In this document: positions 25,259 to 35,576 of the stretch, piece after piece | Numbering within the stretch: the stretch's first letter is position 1 | Layout of the letters: the number at the start of each line of letters is the position of its first letter | Assembly: GCA_019787685.1 (NCBI GenBank) | Contig: JAHNUO010000006.1 | Span: 992,001 to 1,056,000, forward strand | Direction of reading: 5' to 3' | DNA from: Chiua virens | Taxonomy: Eukaryota > Basidiomycota > Agaricomycetes > Boletales > Boletaceae | Length of the DNA: 64,000 bases | Notes under the pieces: generated by a model | The model's input: only the letters and a program-made list of their open reading frames with translations | The model's database searches: none | What the model was told of the DNA's origin: nothing | Translations under genes and position numbers: made by a program

Positions 25259-26867
25259 ATGATCCCATACCTCGCCGGGCTACCCCCAGAGATATACTCC
25301 GGGATATTGGCACAGGTGCCTCGGGACGTACAGCAACAAAGTACCTTGTCGCTTTCTAGAGCGATCCCACGTTCTCCGGTACCTCTGCACCATCTTTTCG
25401 AATACATTCGCCTCAAGTCAGCGGAGAGCGTGGTCCTGCTATACTGTCGGCTATGAGGACGCCTGGAGGAACCGAGTTGGGTGAAGGAATTCTCTCTTGA
25501 AACCTGGAGTGTGGATGCAGACGTAGTGGTCAACCTGGTGGCCCTTCTCTCGGGGCTGAGCAGTATCACACTTTTCGTCGGGCCAAATTTTGCTCCGGAG
25601 CACATGGAGGAGATGCTGGAGAAGCCGAGAGAGACTTGGCGTTACATCTCATTACGCTTCAGACCATAGTACGTCAGTCTTGCCACCCCGGACTTTGTAG
25701 CTGAAGTAATTTACTGCACCGACCTCAGTGTGCAAAAGGCAACGTATTATCAATTTCTCAAGGTGGGGAAAGAATTAGGCACTATAGTTTTAACTAGCTG
25801 ACCTGCAAAATCAGGGTGCATACTTCGATACCGCCTTGGAGGCCCTTTCTCGGTGGCCGACAGCCAACCTCCCCACCTTGTCGATCGTGCAAGACCCACT
25901 GGACCCTGAAATAGCCCGCGAACAACATTTTGCTCAACCCCTAGTGTTCTTTCGTCTTGATCCAATCCATACGTTGGCTTGTTCATCGTACCTTGATTCT
26001 CTGACGGGCTTACGTCTGCGAATCCCGTCCAGACAGGTTGCTCCTTTTCTTTACAAGTCGCCTTGTGCTATTCCTGGACTCCGCATCTTGGATTTATCAA
26101 CGTGCAACATTCGATTGGCTGATGTGGAAACGCTCGTCGCGCGATTTCGGCAGTTAAAGCATGTGATCGTCGATGGGTGTAATATTACGGGGGGCGACGC
26201 CCAGGAAAGCGAGTGGGTAAATGTGGGGAAGGTTTGCGCACTAGCGACCGTCAAGGCAGCCAAAGAACGGGAGAAAAAGCTCAAGACATGGTTGGAAATT
26301 CACGCGACCCGCACCAGTCCCGCGACGGACGTGATTGCCACTGTACCCGAAGGAGATGTGCCAGCTAGACGGCCCCGCCGAGGACGTCGCGGCTTGGCCA
26401 CCGCAACAATATCGTTGCGAGACCCGCCGGTGACAACGACCACCCTTGTTATACCGGGGAACATAGTGGTTCCAAAGGTTCGCGTGGTCCCATCGCCACC
26501 AACTCTGTGCTCCTTGAACACGACTACAAGCACAATGCACAAGGACAAACACGATGCTATTCGAGCACAGTTCGAGAGAGGTTGGGAGGAAGGTCTTGGT
26601 CAGCTTACCGCCATACGGAGCAGGTTGTACCAATCATGGCGTAATGGCGTGAGAATGATGCGCATTAGCGGTGATCAAGGTATAGAAGAAGGTTTCGAGG
26701 GGCTGGAAGATGTCAAAGAAGAAGGCGCATTCTACGGTCGAGATGGTTCTGAAAATGCATGGTCGGCACCTGTGTTGTGCCTTGCGGGCGGGTTACCAGA
26801 CTCTATTCAACACGTGGATGGATGCGGACATGCAACCGCTGGCTGTGTGTGGCCAGACGCTATCTAG
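25259..26867 (+). CDS. F-box-like / LRR-like protein with in-frame TGA
   Basis: Exons 25259-25668, 25729-25762 and 25815-26867 form a 499-codon frame with one internal TGA at 25454-25456 (codon 66). It starts MIPYLAGLPPEIYSGILAQV, an F-box-like opening common in mushrooms, and continues with LRR-like strands (LHHLFEYIRL, LRILDLSTCNIRLADVETLV, HVIVDGCNITG). The C-terminal third is low-complexity with a Lys/Arg-rich stretch. After the TGA the frame continues with strongly protein-like SWVKEFSLETWSVDADV, so the stop is either a real nonsense mutation or a base error (CGA to TGA). As written, translation ends after 65 residues. If real, this is a pseudogene. Function as a ubiquitin ligase adaptor is suggested by fold only. 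Confidence 0.65.
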
Positions 26868-26915
26868 AAAGTGGATTATATAGCGACTATAGAAATAAGG
26901 GGAGTTTACCCTTCC

Positions 26916-27562
26916 TCATGATTTGGTGAGGGGGTTGACGAAGAACGTTCGCAACCACTCAGCTTCCATCTCCATCTCTGAAGCGGACCGTGGTTGTCGA
27001 TCTTCATCGGCATCGACCTTCAGCGGTTGAAACGAGTTATCAACGCCATTCGCAACCATCAAATGCTGATGGAGGGAAGCTTCGGAACGTTCCAAAGCAG
27101 GATATATGTCGTCCATCTTCTCGGAGAAGTAGTCACCCTTGAATTTCCGGGGAAGTATATGAAAATGAACATGGGGTACGGACTGGCCCGCAGCCTTGCC
27201 GTCCTAAAAATGGGAATGGATGAATTTAGAGCAATGGGGTCATCGATGGGACTACCTGACATGCTACGGTGAGCGAATCTGCCTCATAGGCCTTCTCAAT
27301 TACACGACCGACGGATTGGATGGAACTCATAAGGCATGCTAACTCGGGTGTGGTGAGGTCGGTCAGCCTTGGGACGACGCGGGTGGGTACGACGAGAACA
27401 TCTTTGGGGTGGTTGAGTATTACGCGAGTGTGTCGGAAAAGAACGGGACACACGGCCTGGTACGATTGGCTTGAGGTTAACGATAGCATACGAACAAGCT
27501 GTTCGATAAAAGACCTGCTTGGTCACTTCCATTGTGGAGAACAGTAGCGGAGTCAAGGTCAT
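26916..27562 (-). CDS. HNT2: Fhit-type histidine-triad dinucleotide hydrolase
   Basis: Exons 27562-27454, 27401-27256 and 27203-26916 encode 180 residues. The protein has YAIVNLKPIVPGHVLVVPTR, the helical segment of HIT proteins, and the catalytic histidine triad in SVPHVHFHILPR (HxHxH with the nucleophilic middle His). Fhit/Hnt2 enzymes cleave Ap3A/Ap4A-type dinucleotides to AMP. The family's GHVLV loop and downstream KGDYFSEKMDDIYPALER match fungal Fhit. Start at Met 27562 leaves the usual short N-terminus before STMEVTKQVFYR. The start codon is 107 bases from the divergent FCP1 start. Confidence 0.92.
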
Positions 27563-27669
27563 TGTGATCAAAAGACGTCGGTGCACAGCCACCTGGACCC
27601 AGCTGTTCTTCAACGACGGAGCCGCATATCCGTCTGACGACATACCGCCACTTGTTACACCCACTCGAC
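27563..27669. promoter_or_regulatory. Bidirectional promoter of FHIT and FCP1
   Basis: Only 107 bases separate the divergent start codons, the shortest such gap in the window. No TATA box is obvious. The pair must share upstream control elements or overlap their 5' untranslated regions. Confidence 0.55.
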
Positions 27670-30600
27670 ATGTCAAGTCCGACAGAACTAAATCTACCTT
27701 CAACCCTCCCATATCCCTTAAAAGTCGCATCTCTAGATGTTAAACAAGGTGCCTCCGTTCAGCGGGGCATCCGTTTACTCAGTTACTCTTTTAAATATCA
27801 ATCGTCAACACCCGGTGCACGTCCCGAAATTCGTTTTGGAACATGGGACTGCCCCCTCGAGGGCTCCGTCGAGACGTGGAATGTTCGCGTCGGCGACGAA
27901 ATCTCCCTTCAGCGGTCCAAGCAGAGGCCAGTCATCACAATCCTCGAACCTTGCAAGCATGGTGTCCAGGTCGGTGGCTTATGTGGGATCTGTGGCAAGG
28001 ACATGACTGGGTACGTTCCGTTCCTTTGTCTTTTACTGCCGTGTGGGTTTCATCCGCCGTCTCCGTCTCTAGCTACGACTACACGGGGTTCTCAGATGCA
28101 TCGCGTGCATCCATACAAATGACGCACTCCGCGTTCGGCCCCACGGTATCAATGGAGGAAGCACAGAGGATAGAACAGGAGACTGCGGAACACCTCCTCA
28201 AATCCAGGAGGCTATCCTTGATCGTCGATCTCGACCAGACAATCATTCATGCCACTGTTGATCCCACGGTTGGGGAATGGATAACGGAGGGAGAAGCTTG
28301 GGAAGCTAGGCAGAAGAAGAAGACATCCACAACGCCCTAAAGACGACGATTTTGACTCCTCAGACGAGGGGACGCCCGACACAGACGAGTGTAATCCCAA
28401 CTGGGAGGCCCTCAAGGATGTCCGCAAGTTTCGACTCGGTCCAGAATCATTCAGCTTACCTTCATCTAGAGGGCCCTCCAAGGTAAAGGGGAAGCAGAAA
28501 GTTATTGAGAGTGAAGGCTGCATGTATTACATCAAACCTCGGTCCGTCACTTTTATGCCACTCAAAAATTCCCTGGGTGCGAACTTACCGTCTACGTAGG
28601 CCGGGCCTACAGGACTTCCTCCGAAAACTGTCTGCGAAATATGAAATGCATGTGTACACTATGGGTACCCGCGCCTATGCGGAAGAGGTTTGTGCTGCGA
28701 TTGATCCCAAAGGGACTATATTCAGTGGCCGTATATTAAGTAGAGATGAAAGTGGGAGTAAGTTTGCTACATCGTTCTGCTAGATCATTACTCATGCTTT
28801 AAAGGCCTCACGCAGAAAAGTTTACATCGACTTTTCCCGTGTGATACATCTATGGTTGTCATCATTGACGATCGGGCAGATGTCTGGGAGTGGAGTCCGA
28901 ACCTGATCAAAGTCATCCCTTGTGAGTCTTTGGATCTATCGCTCGAAAGGTCTTGATTGACCTTTGTGCAAAGACGATTTTTTCGTGGGCATTGGTGATA
29001 TCAATTCTGCATTTCTTCCGAAAGTAGAGCCATTGGCACCTGCAGTACACACTCCAACGATTGGTTAGTTCCCTCACAGGTCCAGGCAGCTCTCTATTTA
29101 TGATGACTAGGCAAACCTGCACCAAGCACGTCAGTGGTACCACCCCCTTCGCCGGATCCACTCGCCCAACCCGAGGAAAGCGAATGTGTCGAGAATGAGT
29201 CCAAAACCTTGCTGACACAGAATTCCTTGGCACTTGAAGCTCAAGTAGAGGAACGTCCATTGGCAAAGAAGCAAGAAGAACTACAGGGTATAACCGTCTG
29301 ATTTGAAACCTGTTCCTTTAGTGACTCCTCCGCAGATGCTGAGCCCAGTGTTGCATCAAAGGACAGTGTCAAAACAGAATATCCAAGAAAGGCGCTCTTG
29401 AAGAACGACGATGTTGAACTACGAAGAGTTGGCATGGTGCGTTAAAATATTATCATCTTACTTTCAAATCATTCAAGGGTCTCCCTGGCAGTTGCTAGAA
29501 GAAGTTCATCGTCAATTTTTTGATGCTTATGATCGACGTTCTCCCGGAGAACGGGACAAAAGGCGTAGACCTGGTAATGAAAAATTTAAGCCTCATGATG
29601 TGACAGTGAGTGTACAAATATACCTGCCTTATTAATACTCAACTCTCCACAGCGTATCATTCCGGAGACGCGTCTAAAAACTCTCGATGGGGCCCACATC
29701 GTCTTCTCTAGTGTTATACCTCTTGACACGAAACCGGAAACCACGGAGATATGGAAAGTGGCGCATATGTTCGGCGCTCGATGTTACACCGAATTGAACC
29801 ACTCTATCACGCACGTGATCGCTGCTAAGGTTTGATTATTTAGAATACTTGGTACTGAGTCTTTTCTAACGGTCCGACATTAGCAAGGAACCGTCAAGGT
29901 CGATATGGCACGGAAACGGGGTGGGATCAAAATAGTCTGGCTAGCTTGGTTCACGGATTCAATAGCATTGTGGCGGCGGCAAGATGAGACTCCGTACTTG
30001 CTTGAGGATCCCACTCGAAATGCGCCAAGTCTAAGTCCGACTCTTGACACCCATGCAATCTCCTCGGATCCAGAACCCGACGCCGATGATTGGGATGTCG
30101 AGCCTGCTCCTTCGGGCAATACGGCTTTTGAGCTTGCCGACATAGACTGGAACGACATCAATGATGAAGTCGATGCGGCTATGAATGATAGTGATGACGA
30201 AGAGGATGTCAAAAGTGAGCATAGCGTGAGGAGTGCTATGGCATCAGACGATGATGGCATGACTAATGAGATCAATAGCCAGCCTAGGTGGGTCCGCTGT
30301 TCGTCCGCTGTCAAAGATTTTGGCTCAATCATTGTTTGTCAATTAAGCCCCAATTCCTCGCCTCGACTGAAGCGAAAACGTATAAGAAGTGTGACACCAT
30401 CAGAGAACGGGAATAGCGATCCACACCAAGACATATTGCGATCTCCTCTGTCTAAACGCAAGAAACTTGTGTCGAATCGAATGGGAACATCGAAGTTGAA
30501 GGAGGCTTTCACTGCCGACGAAATCACATCCTCACGGCGATCGAGAAGTCGGAGCCAGAGCGCAGGGATGGAGTCGCTCCCCGCAAATCTTCCTAGCCCA

Positions 30601-30681
30601 CTAGATGAAGACGACGAAGACGACGAAGACGAAGACGACGACGACTTTCTGGCTCGGGAGCTTGGAGAAGATTGGGGATAG
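27670..30681 (+). CDS. FCP1: RNA polymerase II CTD phosphatase Fcp1, one apparent frameshift
   Basis: Exons 27670-28010, 28073-28541, 28600-28757, 28805-28921, 28974-29063, 29111-29287, 29336-29436, 29492-29605, 29653-29829 and 29884-30681 encode about 846 residues. The HAD-type catalytic motif is SLIVDLDQTIIHAT (nucleophile and acid Asp), with a second block VVIIDDRADVWEW. The C-terminal BRCT domain includes GARCYTELNHSITHVIAAK and GIKIVWLAWF. Fcp1 removes phosphate from Ser2/Ser5 of the Pol II tail. After GEAWEARQKK the frame slips: one extra base in the AAG run near 28311-28322 is needed to reach DDDFDSSDEGTPD. An optional stop-free 60-base intron lies at 30288-30347 inside the last exon. 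Confidence 0.88.
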
Positions 30682-30812
30682 CACATCTCGGTCATTGGCG
30701 CTCTTCAATGCTTTCTACTGCTTTCGATCTAATTGTATTGATCGTGTAATAATCATATCGGGAATATTTCTCGAGCAATACTTGATTCCCATTCCTCCCT
30801 GCAGCAGTGAGA

Positions 30813-31595
30813 TCACTTCTGCCTCAAATGCTCGCAATAAATGTCCCATAGGGCATCTACGGATCCACCAGTGACGGACATGAATATTCCTGCGTCATAT
30901 GTAGAGTCCTTCATGTAGGCATTAAGCTTTCGGACAGTGCCTTTTCCACAGCGTCGCTCGACCCAATCAAGGAAGTATGCGGTGGTATCGTACCCTGCAT
31001 CCCATTTATCGCCCCCGGAGGCTTTCCAATGGGGTGGAGCATACCCCGCATTCAGCCTTACGAAATCTATGAATCGCATACGGGAATGGATTCGATCACG
31101 ATAACTTGGCGATTAGACGGGGGCTGTCCTACCTGCAATGCCTTCTATGAACCCCCCTGGGCAGGTATCCTTGGCGTTGTATTGATAGCAATGGACGACT
31201 TCGTGAATAAGCACGCCTCGAATCTCGTCCCGTGCCCGGGCAATAGAGGCGACGATATAATCGAGCGATAGATGAATCTCTTTGTGAGTGTGTGATCCAG
31301 AGGTGTATGCGATGCCGTCAAAGCATCGGAGGACGAGCGTGATTTGCTCCACGCTCGTGACAAAAGGTCAGGATCTTTGCAGAGGGGTCTGAGATAGTGG
31401 CTTGTGGACTTACTGCGTGGGTGCAGTCAAGGGTGTGTATAGAGATGTGTAGGATGCTTCGACCGCAGACTGGAGAATGTCGCGGTGAAAGTGGTCGAGG
31501 AAGATTATGGCACCTTTGTGGTTCAGATCCTCGATACGCAGCACAAAGTTGGGTATATTCCAGGAAGGAAGCTGAAAGTCCGCTGGTGGAGGCAT
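30813..31595 (-). CDS. Basic-secretory-protein (BSP) family putative metallopeptidase
   Basis: Exons 31595-31414, 31353-31133 and 31066-30813 encode 218 residues. The zinc-binding HExxH motif appears in GVLIHEVVHCYQYNA, followed by the family blocks GFIEGIADFVRLNAGYAPPHW, KWDAGYDTTAYFLDWVERRCG and the C-terminal LWDIYCEHLRQ. BSP proteins are best known as plant secreted defence-related putative peptidases, and fungi have homologues. Unlike most plant members this one has no signal peptide; it begins MPPPADFQLPSWNIPNF. It is convergent with FCP1, 131 bases away. Activity is inferred from the motif. Confidence 0.85.
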
Positions 31596-31848
31596 TGGAT
31601 TGGACAGGACAGAACAGAAGGCTTATAGCAGGAGCATTCGCAAATAATTACAGGACCTGATACACCTCGTAATAGGCATTCGGAACTAAAAATACGATTA
31701 TTCTCTTCAGTACAACACGAGTGAATATTTCCCAAGTACAATACACCCAGAAAGCCAAAAGTAGAGGGTTTGTGACGCGCTAATCGAGGACCAACTCGGA
31801 TCAGATGCTGTGATAACAGCCAATTACGAGAGACTAACCTCACTCATA

Positions 31849-32607
31849 TTACGATCCCCCAATACCGGCAGCTGCTTCCAATCTCAGTACCTCTTCTCGG
31901 AGGGCATCCCTCCCCTCCTCCAGCCATTTGCAGTATTCGACGGCGCGGAACAACACTCCGCTTTTGCCTTTTGTTTGCCCGTTGCTTTTGGTACCGCTGC
32001 CCTTTGGTCGCCCCCTCGTTGGCAAGTCGATCGATTGTGCGCCGGCAGGTGCAATGAGTGCAATTAACTGCGCATAGCCGTCGCGGATGGCGTTGCGACG
32101 CTTCTGCTCAGACATGATATGATTGAGTCGTTTTTGGGGCGTGGATAAGAGGGGCTTTGTTCGGGTGGTCTGCCGTTGTTCTGATATGGTTTTACGCTTT
32201 GCGGACCTAGTCCGGGAGGTGCTCTCCGTCGGTGTCGGGGTTAAGAGCAGATCATTGGTATCGTCTGATGACAGTTCTGGTTTTGCGGACGTGGTGGGCG
32301 ATGGGGAGCTCTGACTGAGCGAGTGAGGGGCGCTGGGGGCAAGCGAGAGGGTGGGATGGGAAGGAATGATGGGAATTGAAGGGGGATTTATAAGGTCGCT
32401 AAAGGCGGGATCTGATTCGAAGTCCCAATTAAAGTTATCTAAAAAGCCGAGGAAGTTCGTCGTCTCTGAGGGGGAGAAAAGATCTGTGGATGGGGGCAGA
32501 GGTGCTGATGATGGGGGGAACAGACTTGAGAGTGCAGGGTCAAAGGCATACTCAAAATCGGCGAATGGTACGGGAGGCTGAGGGGATGATGGGGATGACA
32601 TGGTCAC
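31849..32607 (-). CDS. bHLH transcription factor
   Basis: A single uninterrupted frame of 252 residues. The first ~110 residues are rich in Pro, Ser and Asp/Phe (activation-domain-like). The basic region and helix 1 read KRLNHIMSEQKRRNAIRDGY, with the His/Glu/Arg pattern that reads CANNTG/CACGTG E-boxes. A loop of about 35 residues, Gly/Lys/Ser-rich, precedes helix 2 (GVLFRAVEYCKWLEEGRDAL), which runs into a short leucine-zipper-like REEVLRLEAA. Start chosen at 32607 (MTMSS); Met at 32601 is an alternative. It is divergent from a Zn2Cys6 gene with 190 bases between. Targets are unknown. Confidence 0.9.
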   Translation of the reverse strand: MTMSSPSSPQPPVPFADFEYAFDPALSSLFPPSSAPLPPSTDLFSPSETTNFLGFLDNFNWDFESDPAFSDLINPPSIPIIPSHPTLSLAPSAPHSLSQSSPSPTTSAKPELSSDDTNDLLLTPTPTESTSRTRSAKRKTISEQRQTTRTKPLLSTPQKRLNHIMSEQKRRNAIRDGYAQLIALIAPAGAQSIDLPTRGRPKGSGTKSNGQTKGKSGVLFRAVEYCKWLEEGRDALREEVLRLEAAAGIGGS

Positions 32608-32797
32608 GAGAGAGATGATGACCGGGGATATAACATCCCGGTTAACCGGAGGGCACGTTTCGGCGGGTCCGGCGAGTCCGGCGGAGACGTGCGCGGGAAT
32701 GTGCCGAGGGAGTAAACATTGACAAATGAGGTAGTGTACGGAGGGGGTGACTTATATAACCCTCTCGCCATCGGACCTGCCCCGCTCCGCAACTCCC

Positions 32798-33573
32798 ATG
32801 TCGGCCCTCAGTGAGGCATCCACACCGGCGCAGGACGCGGCGTCGGCCATCGAGGCACAGCAACTTCATCAGCTGCAGCAACATGCCTCCGATGTACAAC
32901 AGCAACCGACTACAAACGGCACCTCTCCAGAGGGTACAATCCGTAAAGGTTAGCTTACTCGTAGCTATATATTGTACCCCAGTCCGAAAAGTATTTCTAG
33001 CAAAAGCACCGTCCGTCCGGCGCGCTTGTACCGCATGCCATACGGGCAAGACAAGGTGCAGTGAGGTCCTCCCCTGTCAGGTGGGTACCGGCCCTCTGCG
33101 GATAAGTGTGCCTCTCAGCATCTACCATCATTCAGAGCTGCCTCAAAAGGGGTATTGGTTCAGCCTGTGCTTACCCCGACCCCGAGACCGATCATTCTAA
33201 TCAGTCTCAGCAGAGTAAATTCTTCACCCCGATATTATCGTGACGTGTCCGCTTACATGTTTCAGCCCCAGGTGTCTCCACCTTCGCTCAAACTCCAATA
33301 GGATATGTCCACGGTGCTCCGACGTTAACTCAGCACCAATATTATGATTATAATGGTACATTCACCGGCGCATCGTCTTCGACCTTTCGCCCTAGCAAAA
33401 GGCAGCGCAACCTCACAGAGGAAGAAGCTGCCGCCATCACTAGAAATTTCACCCGTGGGGACTTTTTCGTTGGATCAAGTGCGCCAGTTCGCATCGATCC
33501 AAGGTTACCCGTTAGACTTACTCTTGGCGAGGGAGACCATGTTCATTTCAGCATCACCGAGTCTTTGTCCTAG
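32798..33573 (+). CDS. Short Zn(II)2Cys6 transcription factor
   Basis: Exons 32798-32948, 33001-33080, 33136-33214 and 33266-33573 encode 205 residues. The binuclear cluster is split by an intron: RRACTACHTGKTRCSEVLPC, then QSCLKRGIGSACAYPDP, giving the six-Cys GAL4-type motif. The N-terminus is Ala/Gln-rich. No fungal-specific transcription-factor middle domain follows; after the cluster the protein has a Tyr/Thr-rich stretch and ends soon after GSSAPVRIDP. Length is well short of most family members, so it may act as a small regulator or be truncated. It shares its 190-base upstream region with the bHLH gene. Confidence 0.82.
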
Positions 33574-34039
33574 CACGTTGTCCTGCATCTTACCTGCATC
33601 TTGTTTAGTCTTTGGCTTCGCCCGCATGATCTCGTGTACAGTACTCATTTTGTTTGGAACAGGAAAATAGAGGGGCCTTGGGCCTCGACATCACGTTATG
33701 CCCAGCTGGATGAAAAATTGGACACAGCTCCAAGGTCCCATTGTTGTGCCTGATTACAGGCTGTGGGTTCGTGTGACAAAGTCACGCGAAATGGCTGCAG
33801 CGCTGAAGAATCCGTAAACTCCTGCGTATTAAAGGAACTTGGAGGACACAAGTACGAGGATGGTGACCCCTCCATCGCTTAGAAGAGTCCATATCCAGTG
33901 AGCCCAAACAACGCTTATCGTTGCCGTTTCTGCCCCTTCGCCAGCGCCTGCCAGTGTGCGGTGACCCTGTGACCCTAGCGCGGTATTTAATTATTGTCCG
34001 CAGCCCCACAACCAGCCACCCTCGTTCGTCTGAATCCCA
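33574..34039. other. Intergenic region, no gene seen
   Basis: This 466-base gap between the Zn2Cys6 gene and the PLC-like gene has no convincing open frame on either strand. A Lys/Arg-rich minus-strand frame (33782-34066) shows no domain. It should contain the PLC-like gene promoter. Confidence 0.55.
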
Positions 34040-35464
34040 ATGGCTCCCTTTGCTTGCCTGGCGCAAGCTGCTCTCCTTGCTTGTACTCTACTTTTCTCTG
34101 TTTCTCTTGTAGATGCTATCCCATCCGTGTCTCGTGCAACAACATGCAATGGCAGTCCCGACCTTTGCAGTCGCTCGTTTGGAAACGTCACCTTCGTTGG
34201 TACTCATGATTCCTATGCAGTCGGGATCGACAATTGTGAGTCCTTTCCTTCCACATTCCTACATCAGAGACTGAGCGTGGCGTCGCAGTGGCTACCAATC
34301 AAGACTACAATAGTACGTGGCGGATCGCTGACACCGCCGATCACTCGCTGACACCAAATTAGTTAGCCAACAGTTGAAAGATGGAATTCGCATGCTGCAG
34401 GTCCAGACACACAACCTGACTGGAACTATACAACTCTGCCATACTTCTTGTGTATGTGTACCTTGCCACTTGTCGTCACTTGGCTTACTCTTACCTAGTC
34501 CATCTACAATGGGGGACCTCTCTCTACATACCTGGCTACAGGTAAGCTGTGATCCTCGAGCGGAATGGAAATGTGCTCAACTAGTCTACAGTAAAGACAT
34601 GGCTAGATGCGAACCCCAACGATGGTGAGACAATCATCAGAGTTGTGTCGTCCTATGTTAACCATATTCTAGTCCTTTCTCTTTTGATCGTCAACTCTGA
34701 CGATTTCCCTCCAACTGCATACGATTCCGTATTCAAGGGTGCCGGATTGGATACCATGTCATACGCTCCCTCTTCTGCATCGCTAACTGCTTCTCAATGG
34801 CCCACGCTAGGGAGTCTTATCGACTCTGGAAAGCGTCTCATCACTTTCATGGACGCATCAGCGGACTTTAACAGCGTCCCGTACATAATTGCTGGTGTGT
34901 TTCAAACGCTTGCGTCTGATGATATGGTACCATAACCGTCCTGCCAGAATTTATCAATATTTGGGAATCACCTTATGACGTCACGACGACGTTCGACTGC
35001 AGTGTCAACCGTACACAAGGCGACTCATCCACACAGATGTACCTCATCAACCACTTTTTAGACACGGTTGTTCTCGGCGAACCTGTTCCGGATCCTAGCC
35101 AAGCCAACGAGACAAATGCGGTCTCTGGACAAAACTCGCTCGGCCAGCAGGTAGCCCTTTGTGTCAGTGAATACGGCCGATACCCTAACTTTATGCTGGT
35201 CGATGTAAGTCTGATGGATATACTGTCGTGGCTCGGTGCTTACTCGCGATCAACATCTAGTACTACGAATATGGCAATGGATCGGTGTTCGAGGTGGCTG
35301 CCTCCGCTAATGGTGTCACGTACTCACCTACAAGCCCCATTGCAACCCCAATCCCGCAATCTACGGGATCTACATCATCTTCATCGAGTATCACCTTCTC
35401 TACATCTGCGCAACTGAATTTGCTGGTTGCCAGTTTTACGTTCGCTACTCTTTATGTAATTTAG
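34040..35464 (+). CDS. Secreted PLC-like (PI-PLC X fold) phosphodiesterase, probable GPI anchor
   Basis: Eight exons (34040-34235, 34289-34312, 34363-34451, 34499-34541, 34592-34624, 34673-34894, 34948-35204, 35261-35464) encode 355 residues. A signal peptide is clear (LAQAALLACTLLFSVSLVDA). The PLC-like fold shows GTHDSYAV (catalytic-region His), QLKDGIRMLQVQTH, LCHTSC and LIVNSDDFP. The C-terminus is Ser/Thr-rich and ends in a hydrophobic stretch (LNLLVASFTFATLYVI), consistent with a GPI-attachment signal. Such proteins are common cell-surface or secreted enzymes in fungi; substrate unknown. Two exons are only 24 and 33 bases. Confidence 0.88.
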
Positions 35465-35576
35465 TGATGGACTCTAGCACGTATGTATCAGAATGATTGA
35501 CGCGATTCCTGTTATTTAAGCTAGCTTTTATCCTTTCTTTTCCTTTTACCTCGGACATTAAAAGACGTTCACATTA

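Noticed and set aside
28073..28541. Intron to explain the FCP1 register change
   Set aside because: Protein-like sequence continues without a gap on both sides, leaving no room for an intron.
29288..29321. 34-base intron in FCP1 ending at TTTAG
   Set aside because: Too short and out of phase; the acceptor 14 bases later gives 48 bases and restores the conserved frame.
30598..30660. Acidic repeat (GACGAC/GAAGAC) as a microsatellite of interest
   Set aside because: It encodes the normal Asp/Glu-rich tail of FCP1 and is in frame.
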